Assembly: GCA_937876195.1 (NCBI GenBank)
Contig: CALEIK010000027.1
Coordinates: 124,001-188,000 of the forward strand
Length of the DNA stretch: 64,000 nucleotides
Direction: 5' to 3'
Source: an uncultured Flavobacteriales bacterium
Lineage (GTDB): Bacteria; Bacteroidota; Bacteroidia; Flavobacteriales_D; Crocinitomicaceae
The notes below the pieces were generated by a model. That model was given only the letters and a program-made list of their open reading frames with translations, ran no database searches and was not told where the DNA came from. Numbering within the stretch: the stretch's first letter is position 1; every line of letters starts with the position of its first letter. Below, piece by piece: positions 34,547 to 43,065 of this stretch. Both the position numbers and the translations under genes were made by a program.

Positions 34547-34566
34547 ACTTGTTGTTAATAACAAGT
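34547..34566 (-). promoter_or_regulatory. palindrome in the desaturase leader
   Basis: ACTTGTT (34547-34553) and AACAAGT (34560-34566) form an inverted repeat 4 bp upstream of the desaturase start codon, and TTGTT-AAT-AACAA (34552-34564) is a nested palindrome. It could be a repressor site or an mRNA hairpin covering the start. This is inference from symmetry alone. Confidence 0.35.
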
Positions 34567-34671
34567 AAAACTACACTTTTTTGCCTTAAGTTGGAAATTC
34601 TTTGTGAACATTTAACACGTATTCAACGAATCTTAACACGCAAAAACTCAAAAAACGACAGTATTTATGGC

Positions 34672-34679
34672 TATTTTTG
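34672..34679 (+). promoter_or_regulatory. possible -7 box for ispG
   Basis: TATTTTTG fits TAnnTTTG and ends 20 bp before the ispG ATG. A -33 TTG at proper spacing is not evident. Confidence 0.35.
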
Positions 34680-34699
34680 TTTAACTTTTTCTTTTAAGA

Positions 34700-36634
34700 A
34701 TGAACGCTGATAAAAGTCCAGTTTATTGCAATGATCCCTTTAAACGCTTACGCTTAGCGACAAGCGAAGTAGTTGTTGGTGCGGTAAAACTCGGCAAGAA
34801 CCACCCAATTTGTATACAATCGATGACCACTGCGGACACGATGAATACGCAGGCCTCCGTGGATGAGTCAATCAGAATGATTGAAAATGGGTGTGAAATT
34901 GTACGCTTGACAGCGCCGAGCAAAAAGGAGGCAGAAAACCTTTCGGTTATAAAGGCGTTACTCGTGGAACATGGGTATAATACGCCATTGGTTGCAGACA
35001 TTCACTTCACACCAAATGCCGCGGAAATTGCAGCCAAATATGTAGAAAAAGTACGTGTTAACCCAGGAAATTACGCTGACAAAAAGAAGTTTGAAGAACA
35101 CAGCTATACAGAAGAATCCTATGAAAAGGAGCTGATTCGAATTGAAGAAAAATTTACTCCACTAGTTCTGTTGTGCAAGCAAAACAACACCGCGATGCGC
35201 ATCGGAACAAATCACGGCTCACTTTCTGATCGAATTTTGAGCCGTTTTGGTGATACTCCAGAGGGAATGGTTGAGTCGGCACTGGAATTTTTGCGGATCT
35301 GTCAAAAACATGATTATCACAATATTGTACTCTCAATGAAGGCCAGTAATACCATTGTAATGGTGCAAGCTTATCGCTTATTGGTGGCTGAAATGCTGAA
35401 GGGAGGTCGCGTATATCCGTTGCACCTCGGCGTTACCGAAGCAGGAGAGGGCGAAGATGGACGTATTAAATCTGCCGTTGGAATTGGCGCTCTGTTGGAA
35501 GATGGAATTGGAGACACCATTCGAGTGTCACTCACCGAGAAACCAGAGGCAGAAATCCCAGTAGCAAGAAAGCTCTTGGAAAAATATAATTCTACAAACA
35601 CAAACGAATATATCCTTTCTAGCTCATCTAGCATTCTCCCTTACGATCCATACCACTATAACAAAAGAGAAAGCAATACGGTTGGTAAAGTAGGAGGAGG
35701 TAATGTTCCTGTCGTGATTGCTGATTTTAGTCAAACAACACCGATTAAACCCGCCCATTTATTTGGAATAGGATATAACTATTCTGTTCCTTTGGATAAA
35801 TGGAACATTAGCGATGCTGCCGCGGACTTAATCTACATTGGAACACAAAAAATTGGGTTTGAGTTACCAGGAACGTTGGGCGTGATTTGCGATTATGAGA
35901 ACTGGAAAGAAAACTACCAAGATCGAACGGGCTTTTATCCTATCATTTCTTCTGACAGTTGCGACATAATGTCAACAGAGACTGCATTTTTTGTGCGTCA
36001 TCAAGCGGAAGACACTTCCATCGAGTTTCTTAATTCTTATCCCAATGTCATCGTTGTATTGGAAAGTCAATACACCAACAAAACACAGTTATTTCGCAAT
36101 ATTTATTCGATTTTATCGAAAAGCAACATTAAAAACCCTGTTATTCTTTCTGAAAACTTAACTATCGATGATCCAGAAACGTTTCAGTTGTGGGCGTCTG
36201 CTAGTTTGGGAGCGACATTTATTGACGGTTTTGGGGATGGAATATGGTTGGGAGGAAATCAATCGAAACAACTAATTAATGCCACTTCGTTTGGAATTTT
36301 ACAAGCGACTAGAACACGGATTTCAAAAACAGAATACATCTCTTGTCCCTCCTGTGGACGAACCCTTTTTGACCTTCAAGAAACAACGGCGAAAATTCGC
36401 GCCAAGACAGCTCACTTGAAAGGATTAAAAATTGGAATTATGGGATGCATCGTGAATGGTCCAGGAGAAATGGCAGATGCCGATTATGGATATGTTGGAA
36501 CCGGTCCAGGAAAAATTCATTTGTACAAGGAAAAAGTGGTAATGAGAAAAAATGTTGATGAAGCAGATGCTGTTGAAGCCTTGATTGATTTAATTCGTGA
36601 AAATGGTGATTGGATCGAAAATAAGACACTTTGA
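34700..36634 (+). CDS. ispG: 4-hydroxy-3-methylbut-2-enyl-diphosphate synthase, long form
   Basis: The 644-residue enzyme converts MEcPP to HMBPP in the MEP isoprenoid pathway, using a [4Fe-4S] cluster. The N-terminal TIM barrel (15-290) includes GKNHPICIQSMTTADTMNT, PLVADIHFTPNAA, VRVNPGNYAD, RIGTNHGSLSDRIL and HLGVTEAGEGEDG. Residues about 305-530 are an extra domain found in Bacteroidota, Chlamydiae and plants. The C-terminal reductase-like domain has the cluster ligands in ISCPSCGR and GCIVNGPGEMADADYG. Length and order match the family's three-domain form. Confidence 0.96.
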   Translation: MNADKSPVYCNDPFKRLRLATSEVVVGAVKLGKNHPICIQSMTTADTMNTQASVDESIRMIENGCEIVRLTAPSKKEAENLSVIKALLVEHGYNTPLVADIHFTPNAAEIAAKYVEKVRVNPGNYADKKKFEEHSYTEESYEKELIRIEEKFTPLVLLCKQNNTAMRIGTNHGSLSDRILSRFGDTPEGMVESALEFLRICQKHDYHNIVLSMKASNTIVMVQAYRLLVAEMLKGGRVYPLHLGVTEAGEGEDGRIKSAVGIGALLEDGIGDTIRVSLTEKPEAEIPVARKLLEKYNSTNTNEYILSSSSSILPYDPYHYNKRESNTVGKVGGGNVPVVIADFSQTTPIKPAHLFGIGYNYSVPLDKWNISDAAADLIYIGTQKIGFELPGTLGVICDYENWKENYQDRTGFYPIISSDSCDIMSTETAFFVRHQAEDTSIEFLNSYPNVIVVLESQYTNKTQLFRNIYSILSKSNIKNPVILSENLTIDDPETFQLWASASLGATFIDGFGDGIWLGGNQSKQLINATSFGILQATRTRISKTEYISCPSCGRTLFDLQETTAKIRAKTAHLKGLKIGIMGCIVNGPGEMADADYGYVGTGPGKIHLYKEKVVMRKNVDEADAVEALIDLIRENGDWIENKTL

Positions 36635-36779
36635 CCTTGTTTTTTTAAAAACCACCCTTTTTAGTTAAAAAATTAACTCGTTTCTTTCAACGAACGCCCA
36701 CTTTCTGTTATGTTCTATCATCTTGAACAGAAAAAACACGTTAAATCGCCTTAAAATTGATATTGGAGTCCACAAAAGA

Positions 36780-38651
36780 CTATCTACCCAAGAAAATTAA
36801 CAAAACTGAAACATCACTTGGCGAAACACCGCTTACTCTAGACGCTTGTCCAATTGTCACCGGTTTTAACGCTGACAATTTTTCTTTTGCTTCGGCACTT
36901 AAACTCGCCAATTTTGAATAGTCTAAATCGACAGGAATTTTTACTTCTTCCAAACGATTCATTTTTTTTGCAACATCTTGCTCACGATTAATGTACCCAT
37001 CATACTTCAATTGGATTTCTGTTTGAACAACGATGTCTTCATGAATGGCTACTAGATCACCTGCCTCCAGTTTCACTTTTGGACTCATCTCAAACATGTC
37101 CTCCATCGTAATATTCGGACGAGTAATCAACGAACTAAGTTTCACTTGTTGTGTCACCAATGCACTTTCCTTCACCGTTAAAACTCGATTTGCAATTTCA
37201 GGAAGAACTCCTTCCTTCTCTAGCAATTTTTTTAATTGCGCAGTTCCTGCATTTTTTTGTTCAACTTTTCGAAGGGCATTATCGGAAGCCAATCCAATTG
37301 CGTGACCAATGGGTGTAAGTCGAATATCAGCATTGTCCTGGCGCAATAAAATTCTGTACTCCGCTCGACTGGTAAACATACGGTAAGGTTCTTCTGTCCC
37401 TTTCGTAATCAGGTCATCTATTAAAACACCAATATAAGCATCGCTTCTTGTCAAAATAAACGGGTCCTTCTCCTGCACTTTCTTAATGGCATTAATTCCC
37501 GCCATCAAACCTTGACACGCCGCCTCTTCATATCCGGTCGTCCCATTTATTTGTCCCGCAAAATACAACCCTTCGATCAATTTGGTTTCAAGGGTATGCT
37601 TCAACTGCGTTGGTGGAAAATAATCGTATTCTATGGCGTAACCAGGACGAAACATTTTTACATTTTCAAATCCCGGTACAGATTTCATTGCAGCGTATTG
37701 AACTTCCTCTGGAAGAGACGTACTAAATCCATTGACATAAATTTCAACTGTATTCCACCCCTCTGGTTCAACAAACAACTGATGCCGTTCTCTATCCGCA
37801 AATCGATTTATTTTATCTTCAATACTTGGACAGTAACGAGGTCCATTGCTTTTAATTGCACCATTAAACATTGGTGATCGATCAAAGCCTGTTTTTAATA
37901 ATTCGTGGGTTTCATTATTCGTATACGTAATAAAACATGAGCGCTGTTTTGTTAGTGGCTTTGTATCAGAGAAACTAAATTTTGACGGGTTTTCATCTCC
38001 AAACTGTTCTTCCATTTTTGAATAATCAAGAGACCGTCCATCCACACGTGGTGGTGTTCCTGTTTTCATTCTACCGGTTTCAAATCCTAAAGCAGCTAAT
38101 TCTTCCGTTATCCCAGTCGCGGCTTTTTCTCCTGCTCTTCCTCCACCAAATTGTTTTTCTCCAAGGTGAATTAGTCCATTCAAAAAAGTGCCATTCGTAA
38201 GCACAACAGACTTCGCTTTTATCTCCACGCCAATTGCTGTATTTACGCCAACAACCTTATTTCCTTCAACGAGCAATCCGTTACACATGTCCTGCCAGAA
38301 ATCAACCCCTGGGTTTCTTTCTAACATTAAACGCCACTCTTCAGCAAAACGCATTCTGTCGTTTTGTGTTCTTGGCGACCACATCGCGGGTCCTTTTGAC
38401 TTGTTCAGCATTCTAAATTGAATCGCGCTCTTGTCGCTCACAATTCCAGAACCACCACCCAAGGCATCTATTTCTCGTATAATTTGCCCTTTAGCCACAC
38501 CCCCCATTGCTGGGTTGCAACTCATTTGAGCAATGGTGTTCATGTTCATTGTAATCAACAACACTGAGCCCCCAAGCTTGGCAGCGGCATTTGCCGCCTC
38601 ACAACCTGCGTGACCTGCACCCACAACAATAACATCGTATTCTCTTAACAT
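36780..38651 (-). CDS. mnmG: tRNA uridine-5-carboxymethylaminomethyl synthesis enzyme MnmG
   Basis: The 623-residue FAD/NADH protein is the partner of MnmE (21006-22364). It has the FAD motif VVGAGHAGCEAANAAAK. The family blocks SCNPAMGGVAKGQIIREIDA, GPAMWSPRTQNDR and TGTPPRVDGRSLD follow, then YCPSIEDKI and the cysteine-bearing NGTTGYEEAACQGLMAG. The C-terminal helical domain (about 550-623, ending in ASRVSGVSPSDVSVLLIFL) binds MnmE. A perfect parS site lies 7 bp upstream of its start codon and another 48 bp upstream. Confidence 0.98.
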   Translation of the reverse strand: MLREYDVIVVGAGHAGCEAANAAAKLGGSVLLITMNMNTIAQMSCNPAMGGVAKGQIIREIDALGGGSGIVSDKSAIQFRMLNKSKGPAMWSPRTQNDRMRFAEEWRLMLERNPGVDFWQDMCNGLLVEGNKVVGVNTAIGVEIKAKSVVLTNGTFLNGLIHLGEKQFGGGRAGEKAATGITEELAALGFETGRMKTGTPPRVDGRSLDYSKMEEQFGDENPSKFSFSDTKPLTKQRSCFITYTNNETHELLKTGFDRSPMFNGAIKSNGPRYCPSIEDKINRFADRERHQLFVEPEGWNTVEIYVNGFSTSLPEEVQYAAMKSVPGFENVKMFRPGYAIEYDYFPPTQLKHTLETKLIEGLYFAGQINGTTGYEEAACQGLMAGINAIKKVQEKDPFILTRSDAYIGVLIDDLITKGTEEPYRMFTSRAEYRILLRQDNADIRLTPIGHAIGLASDNALRKVEQKNAGTAQLKKLLEKEGVLPEIANRVLTVKESALVTQQVKLSSLITRPNITMEDMFEMSPKVKLEAGDLVAIHEDIVVQTEIQLKYDGYINREQDVAKKMNRLEEVKIPVDLDYSKLASLSAEAKEKLSALKPVTIGQASRVSGVSPSDVSVLLIFLGR

Positions 38652-38657
38652 CTGATT

Positions 38658-38673
38658 TGTTTCACGTGGAACA
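38658..38673. promoter_or_regulatory. parS centromere-like site (ParB binding)
   Basis: TGTTTCACGTGGAACA reads on the other strand TGTTCCACGTGAAACA, identical to the best-known chromosomal parS of Bacillus subtilis and within the near-universal bacterial consensus. It lies in the 44-bp gap between mnmG and ybeY. Confidence 0.9.
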
Positions 38674-38695
38674 AAATTACAACTCTTTTACGGAA

Positions 38696-39118
38696 CTATG
38701 TTTCACGTGGAACAATTAAGTCCAACGCAACATCTTCTCTCTTTCTCATTAAAACAACCTCCTCGTCAGATTTGTCACTATATCCTAACAGGTGTAACAC
38801 CCCGTGAACAATTACACGATAGAGTTCATTTACAAACTCCGTCTTGTGCGATTCGGCGTTTTCTTTTACTCTTTCAACTGAAATAAACAGGTCGCCAGAC
38901 ACCTCTTCATCGGTGTAGTCGAAAGTGATAATATCAGTGAAATAGTCGTGATTGAGGTGCTTTACATTCATGTCCAACAAGTAATTGTCCGAACAAAAAA
39001 TAAGGATCAACTCACCGAGAGGTTTTCCTTCAGAGGTACATACCTTAGATAACCAACGCTCCAAAAAAGCCGAATCAAGATCTAAGTTTTCTATGTCCTC
39101 ATAGAAAATATTGACCAC
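38696..39118 (-). CDS. ybeY: rRNA maturation endoribonuclease YbeY
   Basis: The 140-residue zinc endonuclease processes 16S rRNA 3' ends and helps ribosome quality control. The zinc motif is H-x3-H-x5-H as VHGVLHLLGYSD. Other marks are LNHDYFTDIITFDY, where TDIITF matches the family's TDVLSF, and GDLFISVERVKENA. Its start overlaps the stop of the RsbW-like gene by one base. Its C-terminus PRET is dictated by a parS sequence in the DNA. Confidence 0.95.
   Translation of the reverse strand: MVNIFYEDIENLDLDSAFLERWLSKVCTSEGKPLGELILIFCSDNYLLDMNVKHLNHDYFTDIITFDYTDEEVSGDLFISVERVKENAESHKTEFVNELYRVIVHGVLHLLGYSDKSDEEVVLMRKREDVALDLIVPRET
38699..38714. promoter_or_regulatory. second parS site, within the 3' end of ybeY
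   Basis: This site has the same 16 bases as 38658-38673, in the same orientation and 41 bp away. It abuts the ybeY TAG stop and encodes the protein's last residues Val-Pro-Arg-Glu-Thr. Confidence 0.9.
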
Positions 39119-39534
39119 TACTTCTTTGTAAAATAGATGTGAACATTCGATCCACTATCAGAGAACTCGACATCCTCAGAAAGGGATTTCATAAGGAAAA
39201 TTCCTCGTCCATCTTCCTTCTCAATATTCTCAGGGGAAGTTGGGTCTGGTAGATTATTAAAGTCAAATCCATTGCCGTAATCTTTTACACTGAAACAAAA
39301 GTCGGTTTCTTTATCTCCCACATAAAGATCGACACATAAATCTGTGTTGAATTTGTTCCCGTGTTGGATAGCATTGTTCACGGCTTCCGTTACTGCAATT
39401 AATACATTTCCGTAATAATCTTCATTTACAGCGAGCTTCGCGCAGACGTTGTCAATCAAACTTTCAACCTTAGTTAACTCAGAAAAATCTGAAGGAATAG
39501 ATAAACTATCTATTTGAACAAAACCGTCTTTCAT
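39118..39534 (-). CDS. RsbW-like anti-sigma/serine kinase ATPase domain protein
   Basis: The 138-residue protein is a single HATPase_c_2 domain. It has the N-box AVTEAVNNAIQHGNKFN, the G1 box VKDYGNGFDF and the G2 region KEDGRGIFLMKSL. Family members phosphorylate anti-sigma-factor antagonists or bind sigma factors. No cognate antagonist or sigma gene is adjacent. It lies 10 bp after the DUF4175 gene and overlaps ybeY by one base, so all are co-transcribed. Confidence 0.9.
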   Translation of the reverse strand: MKDGFVQIDSLSIPSDFSELTKVESLIDNVCAKLAVNEDYYGNVLIAVTEAVNNAIQHGNKFNTDLCVDLYVGDKETDFCFSVKDYGNGFDFNNLPDPTSPENIEKEDGRGIFLMKSLSEDVEFSDSGSNVHIYFTKK

Positions 39535-39544
39535 ATACTACCAA

Positions 39545-42500
39545 TTACAATGCGCGATTGAAATACTCGTTTGCTCTGTCCTTATAATACTTTTTATATG
39601 TTGGATCCACTGAGCGTAACAATTCAATTTGCTTTAATTTTTCTTTGTTATACTCATCAAATCTAATTTGGTTACTATAATTCTCATCTTTTCCTTCCTT
39701 GGACTCTCTTTTTTCATCCAAGCCTCTTTCATTCAATGCCTTTTCGCTTTCCAAAAGTCGGGTTAATATTCGCTGTTGGCGCTCAATCATATCTCTTCCA
39801 GAACGCTTATTTATTAAATCCTCTTCTTGCTTTTCAAGCTCATTAATAAGTGGGTTCAGCTTGTTGCCGGTTCCCTTTCCGTCCTTATTCAACTCGTTGC
39901 GCATTTGCTCTAGCTTTCTTCGCATTGCAGATTGTTGAGCCGCAATTTTCGCCATCTGCTGATTCCCCATGCCCATGGATCCACCTTGACCTGGTTTATC
40001 TCCTTCTCCCTTTTCACCCGGGCTTTTTCCTCCTGGGTTCGATCCCTTTTTCATTTGCTCAAGCTGATCCTTCAACATTTGCTTCATGTCCTGATTACCT
40101 GGTTCCTTTCCTCCTGGTGAAGGCTTCCCAGAACCCCCAGGTTTAGAACAACTTCCAGACCCCGGCATTTGGCTCTTCATCTGACTCTGCATCTGTTCCA
40201 AACTCTCATTCAGTAACAGGGCTAAGTTATTATAGGATGTCATCACAAACTGCTGGTGAACCTCCAGTTCACGTTTTCGACGCTCGTCAATATCCTCAAC
40301 GATTAAACCATTATTAGCGCTTATTTGGGTTAGTTCCTTATCCACGAACTGGGCAATCATCGGCTGTCTTTCCGCGAGCGCCAAAAGACTATCCTTAATA
40401 ATCTTACTGTCATCAATAATTTTTCTTTGTTGCCTTCCCTGGGCTCTAAAAGACGGGTCACTGTCCTGAATCTTGTGCATCTTCTTCATCAAGTCCTCTT
40501 GACCTAAACTTAAAATCACCAAGCCCTCTAAAATATTTCGAAGCGCATCCATGTCCTCTGCCTGTTGCTGCTGATTCGCTTGTTCTTGCATAGCGTCCAT
40601 TTCATTAGCCATTTGCTCCATCTTTTCCGCAGCGCCCTGTTGGCTCTCACCCGCCTTTTCTCCCTTGTTCTTCTCAAGCTTGTCCTTCGCCTCTTGCAAA
40701 TCATCTGTTACCTCTTCAGATTTCTCCTTTTGCATATCAACATTCATTGGTGCCTTCAGCGCTTTGTTTAAACTGTCCAATTGATCTAACTCCTCCTTTA
40801 TCTCCTCAAATGCCTCATTAATTTCCTCCTGCTTTTTAATGTCCTCCTCTGACATTTTGTTCTTATTCTCTGTTTGCCTCTTCAGGCTCTCTTGCTTCTT
40901 TGCTAGTTCCAACAGCTCCTTTTCAACAGCGTCCATCTTCTCGTTGACCTGCAAGCGTTTCAACATTTCAAGGCTTCTGTCCAATTGGTTCTTCATTTCT
41001 TCAGACGACATTTCAAGCTGCTCCATTTTGTCATTCAGCTCATCTTTGTCTTGATTCTTCATTAACTCTTCCAATTGCTCCAGCAGTTCCTTCATTTCAT
41101 CGTCCATCAACTGCTCCAGCAATTCGTTAATCAGCTCTTGCTGCTCCAACAATTCCTTGTCAATTTCCGAAAGCTGATTCTTCTCGTTAATGCTATTCTC
41201 CATCTTGTCTTGGAGCTTCTCCAGGTTCTCCAAAAGAGATTTGTGGTCCTCTTGCAACTGCTGAATCTGATCCTGCTTGTTCCAGTCGGACTGCTTTGAG
41301 TTTCGCGTCTCCTTCTTTAATCGATCAAGCTTTTCCTTGAACTCATTTGCTTTGGTTAGCATTTGATTCATTTCAGCTTTTATGTCCTCTTGCTCATTGT
41401 CTCTCTTGTCGTTTAGCTCTTCTAGGTTTGGAAGTCTATACTGAAACTGTCTACTCTTTGTCGTTTTACTCCCATTCACACCGTCATTGTCAGATACAAC
41501 AAAATAGTAGGAAATTTGATCGTTCATTTTGACATTCTCTTTCCTAAAATCAACCGCAAAATTGAAGGCTGACTCCGTGCCAACGACACGTCCAGCGTTC
41601 ATTCGCTCAGTACGCTTAGTACCGTCCTCGCTCACTATTTCATAAACAAATGAAAGGTTGGAAAGCCCGTGATCATCAGCCACAGAACCAGTAAAATAAC
41701 GAATTCCATCTCTCAAGGTGTCCTTAACCTCCTCCACTGAAACCGATGGAAATTGGTCTTTAATTACTTCAATCGTAAAAAAGGTGGTGTCACGCTTTCC
41801 GCTTTGGCTGTTGACAAGAACGAGTTTCCCTCTTGTCGTGTTCTTCAGTTTCTTTGTCAACGAAAATCCAGCCTTGTCGAAATGTTGCTTCTTATCATCC
41901 AACCAAAAATCAACGCCTTTACTGTGCTTCGTTAATATGCTCCAAGCTATCTCAGATCCCTCAAAAACAGTTAAATCTCCAGCATTCCTTATTGTCTCTA
42001 CTTCCAACCCAAGGTATGCTGGGGTAATCACCGTCGCCTCCATTTTTGAAATGGCCGTTTTTGAAATAACATTCACACGGTAATTTTCGCTTGAAAATTC
42101 GTTGGCTTCAAAGTGAAAATCTGTGGTGCTTTTCAGTTGTGTTAATTTTCCTTGGAACTCATTTTTGGCCGTCTTCTCCAAAAGAAATCTTCCCTGGCTG
42201 GATTTAATATACACCTTGTCAGGTATATTATTTCCTACCAACTGAACGTTAAAATGAAAATCTTCTCCTTCCTCAACAGTTGATTTCGTGGTCAAAAAGT
42301 GAAACTTAAACGGAGCGGGCACTTCGTAATGCGCATTAAAATTAACAACGCGTTCGGTTCCCTGCTGCAAAAAAGACGGGCTAAAAACAGCAATACTCGC
42401 CAGAAGTAAAACAACGGGAATTACCCATTTTAAGTACCTCCTGTTCTCACCAAAATCGATGGCATCAGTGAAAGGTAAAATACTGAGCGTGTTACTTCTC

Positions 42501-42901
42501 TGTTGAACACTGGCACTCAATAATTCAAAATCCGCCGAATTAGGATTCATTTGGTCATTCAATTGCAGCGTGTTAATTAGTCTGTCTGAAACGGAGGGGA
42601 AAAACCTTCCAATGATAGTTGAGGCTTGATAGCGATCGATTCTAGTACCAAACGACTTTAGCCGAAAGGTGGGAATGATGATAAATTTCATTAAAACAAA
42701 ACCATTCACTCCAATAAAACTAAACAATAGCATAGCCCGAACGAAAGAATTAAATCTTCCGAAATACTCGAGCCCAATCATCAGCAAATAAGTCGCAACT
42801 AAGATCCCAACAAACAAAAGTGTTCCTTTGATAATTTGGTTCTTATAAAACTTACGGATGAAAGCATCAATTTGAGCCAATAATCGATCAAATGCACTCA
42901 T
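39545..42901 (-). CDS. large DUF4175-like membrane protein with long coiled coil
   Basis: The ATG at 42901 is chosen; an upstream non-ATG start would add 15 residues. The 1118-residue protein has three hydrophobic helices near the N-terminus (GTLLFVGILVATYLLMIG, AMLLFSFIGVNGFVLM and WVIPVVLLLASIAVF). A periplasmic beta-rich region follows (about 185-470; YEVPAPFKFHFL, DQISYYFVVSDNDG). Then comes a very long Glu/Lys/Gln-rich coiled coil (about 480-830), a helical block, and a Gly/Pro/Ser/Lys-rich linker (near 920-985) before the helical end. This architecture fits the DUF4175 family of Bacteroidota. Its role is unknown; a scaffold spanning the periplasm is a reasonable inference. Confidence 0.85.
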   Translation of the reverse strand: MSAFDRLLAQIDAFIRKFYKNQIIKGTLLFVGILVATYLLMIGLEYFGRFNSFVRAMLLFSFIGVNGFVLMKFIIIPTFRLKSFGTRIDRYQASTIIGRFFPSVSDRLINTLQLNDQMNPNSADFELLSASVQQRSNTLSILPFTDAIDFGENRRYLKWVIPVVLLLASIAVFSPSFLQQGTERVVNFNAHYEVPAPFKFHFLTTKSTVEEGEDFHFNVQLVGNNIPDKVYIKSSQGRFLLEKTAKNEFQGKLTQLKSTTDFHFEANEFSSENYRVNVISKTAISKMEATVITPAYLGLEVETIRNAGDLTVFEGSEIAWSILTKHSKGVDFWLDDKKQHFDKAGFSLTKKLKNTTRGKLVLVNSQSGKRDTTFFTIEVIKDQFPSVSVEEVKDTLRDGIRYFTGSVADDHGLSNLSFVYEIVSEDGTKRTERMNAGRVVGTESAFNFAVDFRKENVKMNDQISYYFVVSDNDGVNGSKTTKSRQFQYRLPNLEELNDKRDNEQEDIKAEMNQMLTKANEFKEKLDRLKKETRNSKQSDWNKQDQIQQLQEDHKSLLENLEKLQDKMENSINEKNQLSEIDKELLEQQELINELLEQLMDDEMKELLEQLEELMKNQDKDELNDKMEQLEMSSEEMKNQLDRSLEMLKRLQVNEKMDAVEKELLELAKKQESLKRQTENKNKMSEEDIKKQEEINEAFEEIKEELDQLDSLNKALKAPMNVDMQKEKSEEVTDDLQEAKDKLEKNKGEKAGESQQGAAEKMEQMANEMDAMQEQANQQQQAEDMDALRNILEGLVILSLGQEDLMKKMHKIQDSDPSFRAQGRQQRKIIDDSKIIKDSLLALAERQPMIAQFVDKELTQISANNGLIVEDIDERRKRELEVHQQFVMTSYNNLALLLNESLEQMQSQMKSQMPGSGSCSKPGGSGKPSPGGKEPGNQDMKQMLKDQLEQMKKGSNPGGKSPGEKGEGDKPGQGGSMGMGNQQMAKIAAQQSAMRRKLEQMRNELNKDGKGTGNKLNPLINELEKQEEDLINKRSGRDMIERQQRILTRLLESEKALNERGLDEKRESKEGKDENYSNQIRFDEYNKEKLKQIELLRSVDPTYKKYYKDRANEYFNRAL

Positions 42902-43008
42902 AATCTCTCTTAAGTCAACTAAATTACGTGTTTTGGTCGTCAACACAACAAAATAAACGTTAAAACTATGTACAATCGTACAATTTGAATGTTCATTTTA
43001 GAAGCTAT

Positions 43009-43041
43009 TGACCACAGTTATGTGTGTAATCTATATCTTTG
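43009..43041 (+). promoter_or_regulatory. Bacteroidetes-type promoter of gltX
   Basis: TTG at 43009-43011 and TATCTTTG at 43034-43041 are separated by 22 bp, matching -33 and -7 elements. The -7 box ends 24 bp before the gltX ATG. Confidence 0.6.
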
Positions 43042-43065
43042 CAGTAAAATTAACAATACTAAAGT

